From NCBI GenBank assembly GCA_023935145.1, contig CM043698.1, forward strand, positions 35,114,001 to 35,178,000: DNA of 64,000 nucleotides. The letters run 5' to 3'. Made by a program: the position numbers and the translations under genes. Shown here piece after piece: positions 47,182 through 57,819 of this stretch. Source of the stretch: Bretschneidera sinensis. Lineage: Eukaryota > Streptophyta > Magnoliopsida > Brassicales > Akaniaceae. Position 1 is the first letter of the stretch. Each line of letters begins with the position of its first letter. Under the pieces are notes generated by a model that saw only the letters and a list, made by a program, of their open reading frames with translations, did no database searches and was not told the DNA's origin.

Positions 47182-47439
47182 TAAATAGAAAAAAAAACAG
47201 AATTTTGTATGCCAAAAAGTCCAAAATAATTTTGGAATTTCAAAATCTAGTGAAATATCATTTGTAATGACTCAAACGTAAATCATTGATAGTGTAAATG
47301 ACACATGGATAGTTTGTTTAATATCAAATAAAATTAACATAAATTTTTGAAGGTCATTGCCAAATTCCTCAATATAGATTCTGGACTGCTATCAATAACA
47401 GAGACACTGTATGCAAGTTAAGGAGTCGATGAACAAATG

Positions 47440-48082
47440 GGAGCGTTGGGATGCCTTGAAACAACAACCGAACCCTTCAGCGGGGTTTGCTCATAAAGAA
47501 CAAATGTTCCTACACAGTTTGGGCTGCAGCATCACCTGGAGGGGGCCAGAAACTGGACCCAGCTCAAATTGGTCCATCTCTGTCAACAGTACAACCGTGA
47601 GCCTAATGTTGGACCGGACCAATTGCAGCTTTGATGTTAATGGGCAGGGCCATTGAGACTGGTGATTGCAGTAGACTTTACAGTGCCAGGGCTTTGGTTC
47701 ACCCCCAAATACCTTGGTTGAATTTGCTCTGAACCAGCCCGCTAGTATGGTCTTCTACAACATATCGCTCGTCGATGGGTTCAATATCCTGGTGGACTTC
47801 AGCCCTGCTACAACCACCTGCCGTGGTGTTCAATGGGCTGCGGACATCACCGGTGAGTGTCTGACCGAGTTGTGGGTCCGGTTGTAACAAACCATGTACA
47901 GTATTTCAGACCATGAATATAGTTGTACTTATGGGCCTTCTGGCCCAACCACTTACTCAGGTTCTTCAAGGCAAGGTGCCCTAATGTGTACATCAACTCA
48001 GATCAAAACAATCTTTTTGTTTACCCTAAATAATGGTACAAACTATAGACAATTACACTTTGCTCGTTATAAATTTGTTTAA
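47440..48082 (+). pseudogene. Thaumatin-like pseudogene, full length but frameshifted
   Basis: Pieces in all three frames follow the thaumatin order: [20 protein letters not shown] (from 47497), [20 protein letters not shown] (47575-47635), an EFALNQP-type segment (47715-47745), SLVDGFNI (47768-47790), CNKPCTVFQ (47881-47907), PTTYS (47946-47960) and a C-terminal NNGTNYRQ to TAA at 48080-48082. There is no signal peptide. Several indels and stops rule out a product. It is followed directly by repeat R. Confidence 0.82.
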
Positions 48083-48139
48083 ATCTACCCTAAATATTAT
48101 TTATATTTTATTTTTCAAGTTTTAACTGCCTCTATAATA

Positions 48140-48422
48140 GTATGATCAATTTCCCTAGCAAATCTTAGTCCTTAGATAAAACTTCCTATGTTTATTAACA
48201 TGATTAGCCATAATGTACAACGGCGCATAAATAGAATGACCGTCAACATATTGCTATAATGAAACTAACATATTATTAGAATGAACATTATAGTATAAAC
48301 TGTAACTAACGAATTATCTACTATTATATTTTAAAATTAAAATGTTTTAATTACTTTTACTCTTAATATTTGATATTTTTTTAAAAATTTATTCCAAAAA
48401 CACACGTTCAGAAACTAAATTA
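48140..48422. repeat. Repeat R, copy f
   Basis: It follows the pseudogene end by about 60 bp, showing R as gene 3' flank. Landmarks ATAGAATGACCGTCAACATA, GAACATTATAGTATAAAC and AGAAACTAAATTAAGA are present. Confidence 0.75.
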
Positions 48423-48690
48423 AGACTGATGGCACAGTTTTACTTTGCTTTATTGTCGTTTCGAAAAATCTACAATTCTTGGCCAATCTTTCTGGGGTAA
48501 TTGCTGATCTCCCAACATCAATAGAGATGGAAAAGAGGATATATTGCAATTTGGATACCAAATCAGAGAGTGACATGATTGCGCTATCTTGTGATGGTAG
48601 AAAAGAGTTTCTCAAAGTCCTCAATGTTTCTGAGACCACCTTGCAATCAACCAAACCAACAAATTCAAAACCAAACTGTCACATTTACGG
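48415..48690 (-). pseudogene. Unrecognised coding-like remnant
   Basis: A minus-strand frame is open from about 48690 to 48415: GFEFVGLVDCKVVSETLRTL, then SFLPSQDSAIMSLSDLVSKL and a KNCRFFETTIKQSK tail. Its base composition is richer in GC than the flanks and it has no ATG at the start, so it may be an internal exon fragment. The opposite strand is also partly open. No family was recognised. Confidence 0.3.
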
Positions 48691-49067
48691 CCTATGTATT
48701 TTTTTTATTAATAAAGAAATTAGGGGAAACAGGAAATAATAAAATGCATTAATTTGTGAAAATTTTAGATAGTCACGTGTGACATTGCATAAAAAAATTG
48801 AAATTAAATTATGCTCACAAAAACTTAAGAGATAAAAAAATGAAAGTAAAAATAATCTACCGTACCACCATGTAGTCCATACTGGTTAACCAAAAAAAAA
48901 AAAGCCGAAAAATAGATTACACTTGCATTCATATCAATCCAAACAAAAATGGTAGCACTTGCATGTGATGGTATAAATATTGCTACAATTATATAGTAAA
49001 TAATTAGGAATTTATGATCATAATTCATAAAAATTAAGAATAAATAAAGATTTTATAAATATTTCCG

Positions 49068-49382
49068 TAATAGAAGGATTTAATATTCCCATGGAGTTTA
49101 GTCCTACTAGTCCTAAAGAATTAAGGGCACCGGGTGAGTGTAACAATCCTTGTACTGTTTTTAAGACTAACGAGTATTGTTGCACTGAAGGTCAAGGGAT
49201 CGGAGCTGTGGTCCTACGTATTACTCAAGGTTTTTCAAGGCTAGATGCAGAGATGTGATCCAACAAGCACATTTACTTGCCCTGGTGGGACAAACTATAA
49301 GGTTCAGTTTTGTCCAAGATCAAGAGGGTCCCTTCGTAATTTCCCTTTGGAGATGATTGGAAGCAAGAGTAGTGAGGAGTAA
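49068..49382 (+). pseudogene. Thaumatin-like pseudogene, C-terminal half with deletion
   Basis: It reads [19 protein letters not shown], then jumps to [20 protein letters not shown] and YCCTEG. The ~20 residues usually lying between, with three conserved Cys, are deleted. A frameshift follows near 49200; the remaining frame gives SRFFKARC and, in another frame, [20 protein letters not shown] and a 21-residue tail (starting RSRGSLRNF) ending at TAA 49380-49382. The tail resembles C-terminal propeptides that send some PR-5 proteins to the vacuole. The N-terminal half is missing. Confidence 0.8.
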
Positions 49383-49649
49383 ATTAATCAAGGAGTTTCT
49401 TATGAATTGCACATGTGAGGTTAATTAAAATAAAGTGAAGTTCATGTATTTTTATTTGTAATTCTTGTTTTTTTTTTCCTTTTCTCCTAGCTGTTGTGCA
49501 TGATGAGGTGAGTTTTAATTGAAATAAAGATATCTTTTGAATTGGGAATTTGAGTTTCCATTTATATCATATGTTGAAGTAATTACCACACTATGAATAT
49601 ATTTTTTAGATTATGTTTGGTTCTATTTTAATTTAACCTTTAAAACACA

Positions 49650-49965
49650 AGTTGTATGATCAATTTCACTAGAAAATCAACGTTAGATAAAACTTCTATA
49701 TTCATTTATGTGATCTTTTGACTATAACAACGAAACACAAATAGAATGACCATCAACATATTGTTAAAAAGAAATTATGATGTTATTGGAATGAACATCA
49801 TAATATAAATTGTACAAATAAATCATATATAGTTATATAATTAAGGTAATGAGGTTTATTTAATCATTTTGAGATCTGTGTCCCATAATTTTACGTTATT
49901 ATGGTTTTTTTTTTGAAAATTTATGAAAAAAAATACTATATTAAAGTTTTGAGACCGAGAGTAAA
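49650..49965. repeat. Repeat R, copy g
   Basis: It lies about 270 bp after the pseudogene above. Landmarks CACTAGAAAATCAACGTTAG and ATAGAATGACCATCAACATA are clear. Confidence 0.75.
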
Positions 49966-50076
49966 TAAAAAATTCAGCATGAGAGCCTTTTCTTATGTAA
50001 TATCTCAATTCTCACCGAGGAAAGAAAGAGTTTCTCACTCTCATGGGCAGAAAGTAACATGGGCAAGTGAAATTAA

Positions 50077-50139
50077 GATGTTTATAGTTACCCTCAAGAT
50101 GATGCTATAAGCGCGGTTTGTATCAACGCTACGTATTAA
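50077..50139 (+). pseudogene. Thaumatin-like C-terminal scrap
   Basis: DVYSYPQDDA followed by 10 residues and TAA matches the PDAYSYPQDD end of PR-5 proteins. Only about 20 codons remain, just after repeat R copy g. The rest of the gene is absent. Confidence 0.55.
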
Positions 50140-50914
50140 TTTATCCTGTTCGGGTAAAAATTCAAGCAGTCGTACCAACTGCTATAAGCAGTAAAAATTC
50201 AAGCAGTTGCATTAATTTTATAAACCCCTAAGATATTATTTTACGTTCATTATTCATTCGTTTCACACTTTCTTAAACATTTTTCTTTCTTCTTCATCAA
50301 AGGGCTCTTTCCAAAATAAAATCTCCCCCAATTAAGATAAACTTGCTCTAATTTGACTTAGATTAATGTATTTAAACCTAACTTATTTTCAACATCAACA
50401 AACCATAAATTACACATCATATTTCTCCCAGGCTAACGTAAATAATAACAATAAAATCCAAAATGGAACAACTCAAAAAATCTATTATATGACTATCCAA
50501 ACAATATAAATTAATATGAAATATATGTGATGGTGCCTTTAATTTATCTGTTTTAGATTAGAATAAGTATAGTTATGACAACAAATTTTTTACCATTGGT
50601 TGAAATAACCTGTCTTTTTTAGATTTTAAACATAAATTTACCTAAATTTTCAATGATAATTAAGATTTTTAAAATTTTCTCATAAAATACATATGCATGA
50701 CTCATATTTTTAATTACATATATGTATTCCATGATAAAATCTTAATAGTCAATGCGAGTGCTAGCATTTCTCATTATTTTGTTACATGTAGTTCATGCAT
50801 CGCATCAATGCTAAGTGGTTGCAAGGGGTGAATACTTAGGCGTAAGGGGTACATATAAGCTTGCATTTAGCTCATTAGGTCACAAGGGGAAGACTCTAGA
50901 CACGCAGTGGCGTG
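50140..50914. other. AT-rich intergenic DNA
   Basis: No coding sequence or recognised repeat. The last 100 bases (50815-50914) are GC-richer and have no counterpart in copy 1, where the chromovirus LTR sits instead. Confidence 0.45.
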
Positions 50915-51964
50915 CACAAGCTTTATCATTGTTATATTTGTTTTTGTTTTAATTAGACAATTTTTAACTATGTGGGTGGAATTATAATAAATACCAAGTT
51001 TAAGAGTCTTTTGCTATTTTATTATTTTTAAAAAAAAACCGATAAAAAATATCATGGATCGAAGTAAAAACCTTTATGTATTTAGCGTTGCCCTTTATGA
51101 AATGGTTTGAGGTAAAAGATGAGGGAATTTTTTTTATCTCTATTTTTTTAACATTTTTTCAATAATTTATATATTTTGAACAAAATTTGAAAAATAACAC
51201 TTTTTTTTCAATAAAACATTGACAAATAAAAAATATTTTCCACAATTAAACATACTCTTATATTTTCTCTACGCAGAAATTAAGCCAACCATCGATAAAA
51301 ATTAATTTATGAAAAGAATAAAAAATTGATTTATATAGGAAAAACTGTTTTCATCATTGTTTGATTAAACACTAAATAATTTTTCTATCTTGCTGTTGTT
51401 TAATTAAAAACTATTTCAAAAATTATTTTTTAAACCATAAATCAAAATTATTGTTAGACCAAACGTAATTGTTTTATGCCATTATCTTCGGTATTCTTTA
51501 GTCTTCTCTACCTTCACACAACTACTTGTCCACTCACTTCATTGAGTTTATCTCTTTTATGTTCCTTTGTTTTTCATAATTTTTTTTTCATTTTCATTAT
51601 GTCATTTTTATTATTGGTTAAGATATCATATATGCATTAGCTTTATTAAATTTTATTTATTTTGGATTTTGAAAAATAGTTAAATCATTTAATTTAAAAA
51701 TAATTAGATCATTTAATTTGGGTTTCTAAAAATAAGGTAATTGATGGAAAAAAAACCATCGGATGGTTCGGTTTGGGTATGTTATTAGTAAAATCGATCA
51801 GTATTGATTCGAGTCTAGATTGGTGTCAAACTCGGACTGACCAGACCGTGCTCACCCTATGTATGACCATGATTATCCCACGTGAATAAATGGCTCTATG
51901 TATGATAATCAATGGCTCCACATGAATTATTGTTTTCTATATGTGTAGCTTTGTTAGTTCTTTT

Positions 51965-53276
51965 TAGGGGTGAGCATGGAACCCGGTTGATCCGTGGATC
52001 CGACCCAAACCGATACAATAGGTTGGGTTGGGTTAGGTCTTTTTAGAAGTTGGGTTGGGTTGAGTTGAAATTTTTTTAAACTCGATGGGTTGGGTTGGGT
52101 CATGGGTTCAAAATTTTCAAACCGACCCAAACCGGTAACCCAGTCAAATATATAATTATATATATATATATATATATATTATTTATTAAATATAAAATTG
52201 TGTTTAAATAATTATAGTATAATGAATGAGTAAAATTATATGTAGCACAGTCCAAATCCAAACAGCCAAACAAGGCATAACTTGTTGTAATTAGAAAATA
52301 GAATGATGGGTATTTTGGGAAAAAAATTACAATTCACTAAACCTAGCCTCTCTGATTGAGAAATTCAGTCTCCTCATTATCTCTTTCTTCGTTTCTTTGT
52401 GGGGGCTATGGAGCTCTCTTGAAAGAAACCCAAGTGGCGAATGTGAAGTTTGGTGAGAAAAAGCCAAAAAAGTATGCAGTACTATACAGTCTTTCTTTTC
52501 CTTAGAAAGTTTTTGCACTTTTCCTTTTCCTTTTACACTTTTCCTTGTCGAAAACAAGCAGTACCAAGTTTGGAACCAATGTTTTAATTGCCCTCAGGAT
52601 TTTGTATTTTCAAATCTAATGTTAACTTTCATTTTCTAGAGTTTATGTATATTCTCTTTAATATGGTTAAGCATTCTTTAGCTTTAAGAAATTGGGAATT
52701 TTGATTATAGCAAGGATATATAGCTGACGCTAAATTAAGACATAATTAATTATACGTCTTCCTGTAACTAATTGGTAGTAATAAGTAAATATCAACTATA
52801 AGAAATCTTTGGAAAAAAACTATAAGAAATCTTTAATCACTTGCCTTTTTGGATTAGAAAGCACATTTAGTTAATAAAATATTTTATTATGAAAAATATA
52901 TATTTTAATCACTTGTATTATTTTTTTTATGCTTGTTTCCATAACAATATCCAAGATGTTAACAAAAGTATTGAATATTAGTTTATATAAAGCTGATGAA
53001 CACAATTTTTACTTGAAATGTGTATGGATTTGGTTTTGGATTTAGTATAATATTTTATTGTTATGTAATATGTATGATTTAATTTTTTAGTAGAAAAAAT
53101 ATATAAACCTGGTGACCCAAACCGACCCAAACCGATTAGAATGGGTTGGGTTGGGTTTAGTTGAGGTTGGATGGGTTCATGGGTTGGGTTGGGTTGAGAT
53201 TTTTCTAACTCGGTATAAATGGGTTGGGTTGAATTTTTAGGCTAAACCGATCCAAACCAACCCATGCTCACCCCTA
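51965..53276. mobile_element. Non-autonomous hAT-type DNA element
   Basis: The termini are inverted repeats, TAGGGGTGAGCATGG at the left and its complement at the right. The 8-bp flanks GTTCTTTT (51957-51964) and GTTCTCTT (53277-53284) form a target duplication with one mismatch, the hAT length. Copy 2's own sister at 61858-61866 has the single uninterrupted GTTCTCTTAATT. Subterminal regions (51990-52140, 53105-53250) are full of GGTTGGGTTGGG words. No transposase is seen in the 1.3 kb. Confidence 0.85.
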
Positions 53277-53326
53277 GTTCTCTTAATTAATTATTTTGCC
53301 AGTCTCAGGGCCAGGTATGGTATAGA

Positions 53327-53429
53327 GGAGATGTTTATCACTGTCAACAGCACAACCGTGGGTCTAGTTTGGGGCTGGACGCACATTTGATTTTAATGGG
53401 CAGGGCCTCTGTGAGACCAGTGATTGCAA
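53327..53429 (+). pseudogene. Thaumatin-like gene fragment behind orphan exon
   Basis: It reads ITVNSTTVGLVWGW, then a short deletion and FDFNGQGLCETSDCN. The preceding 53285-53335 keeps the best copy of the orphan-exon start (GGCCAGGTATGGTATAGAGG). It passes directly into repeat R. Confidence 0.75.
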
Positions 53430-53526
53430 TTACTGATTCTATTTCACTAGAAAATCAAGTTAGATAAAACTTTCGATCCTTATTTTCATGATCTTTTGAC
53501 CACAACGGCACACAAATAAAATGACC

Positions 53527-54914
53527 TCATCCTTTTTGCAAGAGGGGACACTTGCTCAGTTAGACTTCTAATGAGCTGTGTCAAGAGATTCAGTGAGTTT
53601 TCAGGGCTGCAGGCCAGTTTGGCCAAGTCAAGCATCTACTCTGCTGGTATCCCTATGTCTGAGCTTCAAGAAATCAGAAGAGTTACTGGGTTTGAAGAAT
53701 ATTCCTTTTAGATATTTGGGAGTCCCCTTGGCATTCTCAAGACTCAATTCAGCTCACTATCTCCCTCTAATTGACAAAATATCTGCATATATAAATGTTT
53801 GCGTTGGCAGTACACTGTCTTATGCTGGAAGAGCAGAGTTGATCAAATCAGTGCTGCAGGGAGTGGAGTGCTTCTGGATGGCAATCTTTCCCATTCCAGC
53901 AAACATCTTGGAAAGAATAATAAGTTTGTGCAGAACATTCCTATAGAGTGGCAAGAGCTCTGGTTCTAGAAAAGCCCTGGTGGCTTGGAAAGATGTTTGT
54001 TTGACCAAATCTGAAGGGGGCTTAGGACTTATAGATCTCAAGAGTTGGAACTCTGCTCTCCTTGCTAAAGCACTATGGAACATCCACCACAAAAAAAAGA
54101 CTCTTTATGGGTCAGATGGGTTCACCATTTCTACTTACAATGGAGCACAATTTGGACAGCTAATCACAAGCATGAAGACTCAACATTATGGAAGAAAATT
54201 CTTGAAATTAAAAATGGGTTGATTTCATCAGAAGGGTCCATGAGCAGGCTCAATCCAGGATGTTGGAATGGGAAGAGATGGAGCAATTGAGCATCAAAAA
54301 GGTATATAATAGTCTCAAGCCAAGAGGTCTCCAAATCCCTTGGGCACCTATTGTATGGAATAGCAGCTGCACTCCAAAGCACTCTTTTATTCTTTGGCTG
54401 GTAATGAAGGAAAAACTCCTCACAAAAGACAAGCTCCAATTCTATAAAATGGACAGGATGTGCCCTATTTGCAAAGAGTCGGAAGAATCAACTGAGCACC
54501 TCTTTTTTGCATGTTGGATCAATGTAGCCATCTGGTCAGCCATTAAAGGATGACTGTGTATTAGAAGAGGTATGAATACTATAAAGAGTGCAGTAAAATG
54601 GATGCACAAAGAAGCCAAAGGAAAAAGGGCCTCCTGCCAAAGCTAAGATTGCTGCTCTGGCCAGCACTGTTCACCACATATAGCTTGCAAGAAATGCTAG
54701 ACAGTTTGATGGAACTGTTGCCCATCCTAGTAGCATAGCCAAGAAAATAAAAATTCAAGTGTATAGAATTGTATATGCTAGTTTTCCTGAGCTAAGATTT
54801 ATATTGTAAATTTTGTTCTTTTGTAAATGTTTTCATGCAATATCTCCTGGGTATGCCCGAAGTATTTTATTCATAATAGATCAATATATTAACATTTACA
54901 GATAAAAAAAAAAA
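53527..54914 (+). mobile_element. 5'-truncated L1-type LINE
   Basis: It contains only the 3' part of ORF2 and a terminal A run (54903-54914). Flanks share GACC, with a possible longer degenerate duplication. The insertion splits repeat R cleanly. Confidence 0.88.
53578..54553 (+). pseudogene. LINE ORF2 C-terminal part (RT end and zf-RVT)
   Basis: It reads FRYLGVPLAFSRLNSAHYLP and LSYAGRAELIKSVLQGV (end of the plant L1 RT), a stop at 53944-53946, then VAWKDVCLTKSEGGLGLIDL with frame changes. The zf-RVT domain follows: WNSSCTPKHSFILWLVMKEK (54357-54416), LLTKDKLQFYKM and CPICKESEESTEHLFFAC (54461-54514). The Cys/His zinc pattern is preserved. The RT catalytic part is missing through 5' truncation. 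Confidence 0.85.
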
Positions 54915-56034
54915 GAGACCATTGACAAGTTATTTGGGTGAACATTATAATATAAATTGCAATGAGGAATTATCTATGGTTCTATAAAATTAAAGAAGTT
55001 TACTTAGTCACTTTGAGTTCAAGTGTCCCATAAGGTTACTTCATTGTGATTTTCTTTTATCTTTTGGAAAATTTATTTAAAAACACGGAAGAAACAAATT
55101 GTAATGTTATGATAATCTTAACAAATAAACATTTAAACTAAATTAAGATATCGGAGGAAACTAAAATCCTGAGACCGAGAGTGAGCAACACTTGGGATAT
55201 GTTTGTAATTCTTGTAATCAATACTTACCGAGGCACATATTTTTTCAGTGGTTCGTCATTGATTTGAGGAATGCAAATTGTGTTTGTGAAAATTGTGTTT
55301 GTGACCAACACTATTAGAAGGATGAATATGAAAACGATAATACATATAAATGTGAGGTTCGAATGACCATCTAAGTATGAATAAACTTTTTTTTTAATTT
55401 ATACAAATTAATGATAGATTGTATACAAAGAAATGTTTTGTTTAATAATGTTTCTCCCTTGATCTTCGGTCTTCATCCCTTAATTGTTCTTCGCTTTAGA
55501 TATTTAGAATGAAAAAGACCTTTTTCTGGTTTAGCGATGACAACTGGGATCAAACTCAAAATAAACACTTTTGAGGTTTGAAATATATAGTGTGATAAAA
55601 AGATTTGTCTTTTTAAAAAAAAAAAATTTAGTTTAACAATGGTAATTGAGATCAAACCCGTATAAGCTTCAGTATATAATGAGATTTAATGATTTACATA
55701 TACATTATGATATACCAAAATTATAGATCCAAATATTTTTTTTGATCAATAGAATAATATTTTTTTTTCTATTTGTTCCTTTGTCCATATCTAGCTTTAA
55801 GGAATTATAATGGTGTATTTTATCATTTTAAATGCTAACTCAATTATAAAAACTACAATTAACAATTTTTTTAAGGAGCTTTGTTTATTTCTAGTAATAA
55901 TAAGTTAATCTGAATGGAAATCAAGTTACAACAAACTTGAGAAAATACAAATTTATTGGCCTCAGAAAAGCACTTATTCTGTGCAAATATTTGAATTCCC
56001 ACCAAGGACGGCTCATGGGCAAAACGTAACTTAT

Positions 56035-56460
56035 AGTGAGATAAAACTTATATGATCAATTTCACTAGTAAATCAATGTTAGAAAAAACTTCTATGCTTA
56101 TTTATATGGCTATAAGAATGAAATACAAATACGGTAATCATCAACATATTGTTAAAAAAGAAATTATAATGTTATTGGAATGAACATCATAATATAAATT
56201 GTACAAAAAAATCATCTGTTGTTATATAATTGAGATAATGAGGTTTATTTACTTATTTTGAGATATGTATCTATAATGTTACGCTATTGTGATTTTTTTT
56301 TTTGAAAATTTATTCAAAAAACATACTTAAATTAAAGTGTTTGAGAAACCAAACTATACCTTAATGTACGTGTATGATTACATGTGAGAAAAACACCGAT
56401 TAAATCAAACCAATATTTTATTTTGGTTTGGTTTTTTTGTACTCATACAGCCCAGTTCGA
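56035..56460. repeat. Repeat R, copy i
   Basis: It pairs with copy b (11690-12072), including the CCACCAAGGACGG lead-in at 55999-56011 and the TTTTGGTTTGG tail. The tract 55316-56034 before it matches 10921-11689 and is non-coding. Confidence 0.75.
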
Positions 56461-56540
56461 TTCCAAAATTTAAAAACCAAAGATTTTCGATTCAATTCGA
56501 ATTAAAATAACAAAAAATCAATAAACTCGAAACAAACTGA

Positions 56541-56543
<3 letters not shown>

Positions 56544-56589
<46 letters not shown>
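56544..56589. repeat. (TA)n microsatellite, about 23 units
   Basis: An uninterrupted TA run. A shorter one lies at 52155-52180 inside the hAT element. Confidence 0.9.
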
Positions 56590-56591
<2 letters not shown>

Positions 56592-57012
56592 CATGATATA
56601 TTTGTTGCTTTATATTAGTAAGTTCACCTCTTAAGCTGTATTTAACTTTATCTAATCCAAAACTTAAATAAATGAAGAGTAGAATAGAAAGAAATAGAAA
56701 ACCTAAACGTAATTGGTTTATGCCATTCTCTCCGGTCTTCTTTAGACTTCTCTACCTTCACACCACTTATCCACTAATCTCATTGAGCCTCTACTTCTTC
56801 TAAGTTCATACGGACGTCCAACATGATCAACACCGATTATATTTCTTTTTCTTCTTCACTAGATATAAGTTTATCTCTTTTATGCTTCTTTGTTTTTCAT
56901 AATTTTTTTCCATTTTCAATCTGCTATTTTTATTATTGGTTGAGATATCATATATGCATTAGCTTTATTAAGTTTTATTTATTTTGGGGTTTGAAAAATA
57001 GTTAAATTATTT

Positions 57013-57175
57013 TGTTAATGTATTATAGTTAATGTATTATATCCCATATTGGTTGTGTATAGCTTTGCCTCTCCTATTGGCTTGTATAAATATGATAGCT
57101 CCCTTGTAAGTAAATTACACCATTCAATACAATTCTTCTCTTTGTATTGTCTCACTTTTTCTCTTAAATTCAACA
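57013..57175 (+). repeat. 5' LTR of the young copia element
   Basis: TGTTAATG...TTCAACA, 163 bp, with TATA-like GTATAAATATG at about 57085-57095. Confidence 0.93.
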
Positions 57176-57195
57176 TGGTATCAGAGCCATAATGG

Positions 57196-57331
57196 TTCTC
57201 GGTATTTTAAGAGTTGAGTATGCTCTGTGATTGCCACTATTAGTGGATCCTTCACATCAGAAATTCTCGGTATATTAAGAGTTGAATATGCTCTGTGATT
57301 GCCACTATTAGTAGATCCTTCACATCAGAAA
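57196..57331 (+). repeat. 68-bp direct repeat in the copia leader, two copies
   Basis: TTCTCGGTAT(T/A)TTAAGAG begins at 57196 and again at 57264. Both copies run through GTGATTGCCACTATTAGT and end CACATCAGAAA. They lie just after the primer site. Confidence 0.85.
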
Positions 57332-57437
57332 AACTTCTAGTATATCATTTTCATACCTGTCGGGTCATCACTATAGTCGGAGTCTCATTCTCCATCGACA
57401 TCATCTCCGCTGTCGCTTCTGTTTCAGAAACGCTGTT

Positions 57438-57790
57438 GCCACGTCAGCCCTAAAATCCACATCAGTGCCACCTCACTGCCACCTCAATGCCACGTCACCC
57501 ATTGACATCATCTCCGCTGCCACATCACCCGTTGACATCATCTCCGCTGCCGCTCTTGTTTCAGACACGCTGCTGCCACGTCAGCACCACATCAACGACA
57601 CGTCAGCGCCACGTTACTCGTTGATCGCCACATCATCAATTGACAGTGCCACATCACCCGTTGACATCATCTCCACTGCCGCTTCTGTTTCAGACACGCT
57701 GCTGCCACGGTAGCACCACATCAACAACACGTCAGCGCCACGTTACTCGTTGACCGCCACATCATCAGTTGACTGCCACATCACCGGTTT
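57438..57790 (+). repeat. CCAC(A/G)TCA-rich repeat in place of gag
   Basis: Short units CCACATCA, CCACGTCA and GACATCATCTCC alternate. A larger unit of about 125-135 bp occurs twice (from about 57520 and 57652), each with GTTTCAGACACGCTGCTGCC and CGCCACGTTACTCGTTGA. No gag capsid frame is found here. CCACGTCA carries an ACGT core of the type bound by bZIP factors. Confidence 0.8.
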
Positions 57791-57819
57791 CTTGGAGGTT
57801 CACCTTCCTCTTTGCTCCT

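Larger units (their letters stand above)
53433..55315. repeat. Repeat R, copy h, split by the LINE
   Basis: R runs 53433-53526, is interrupted by the LINE, and resumes at about 54915 with GACCATTGACAAG through 55315. Removing the LINE restores the AAATAGAATGACCATTGAC landmark. Confidence 0.85.

Noticed and set aside
52010..52110. GGGTTGGGTTGGG arrays as interstitial telomere repeats
   Set aside because: The plant telomere unit is TTTAGGG; these words lack it and are confined to the mirrored ends of an hAT-type element.
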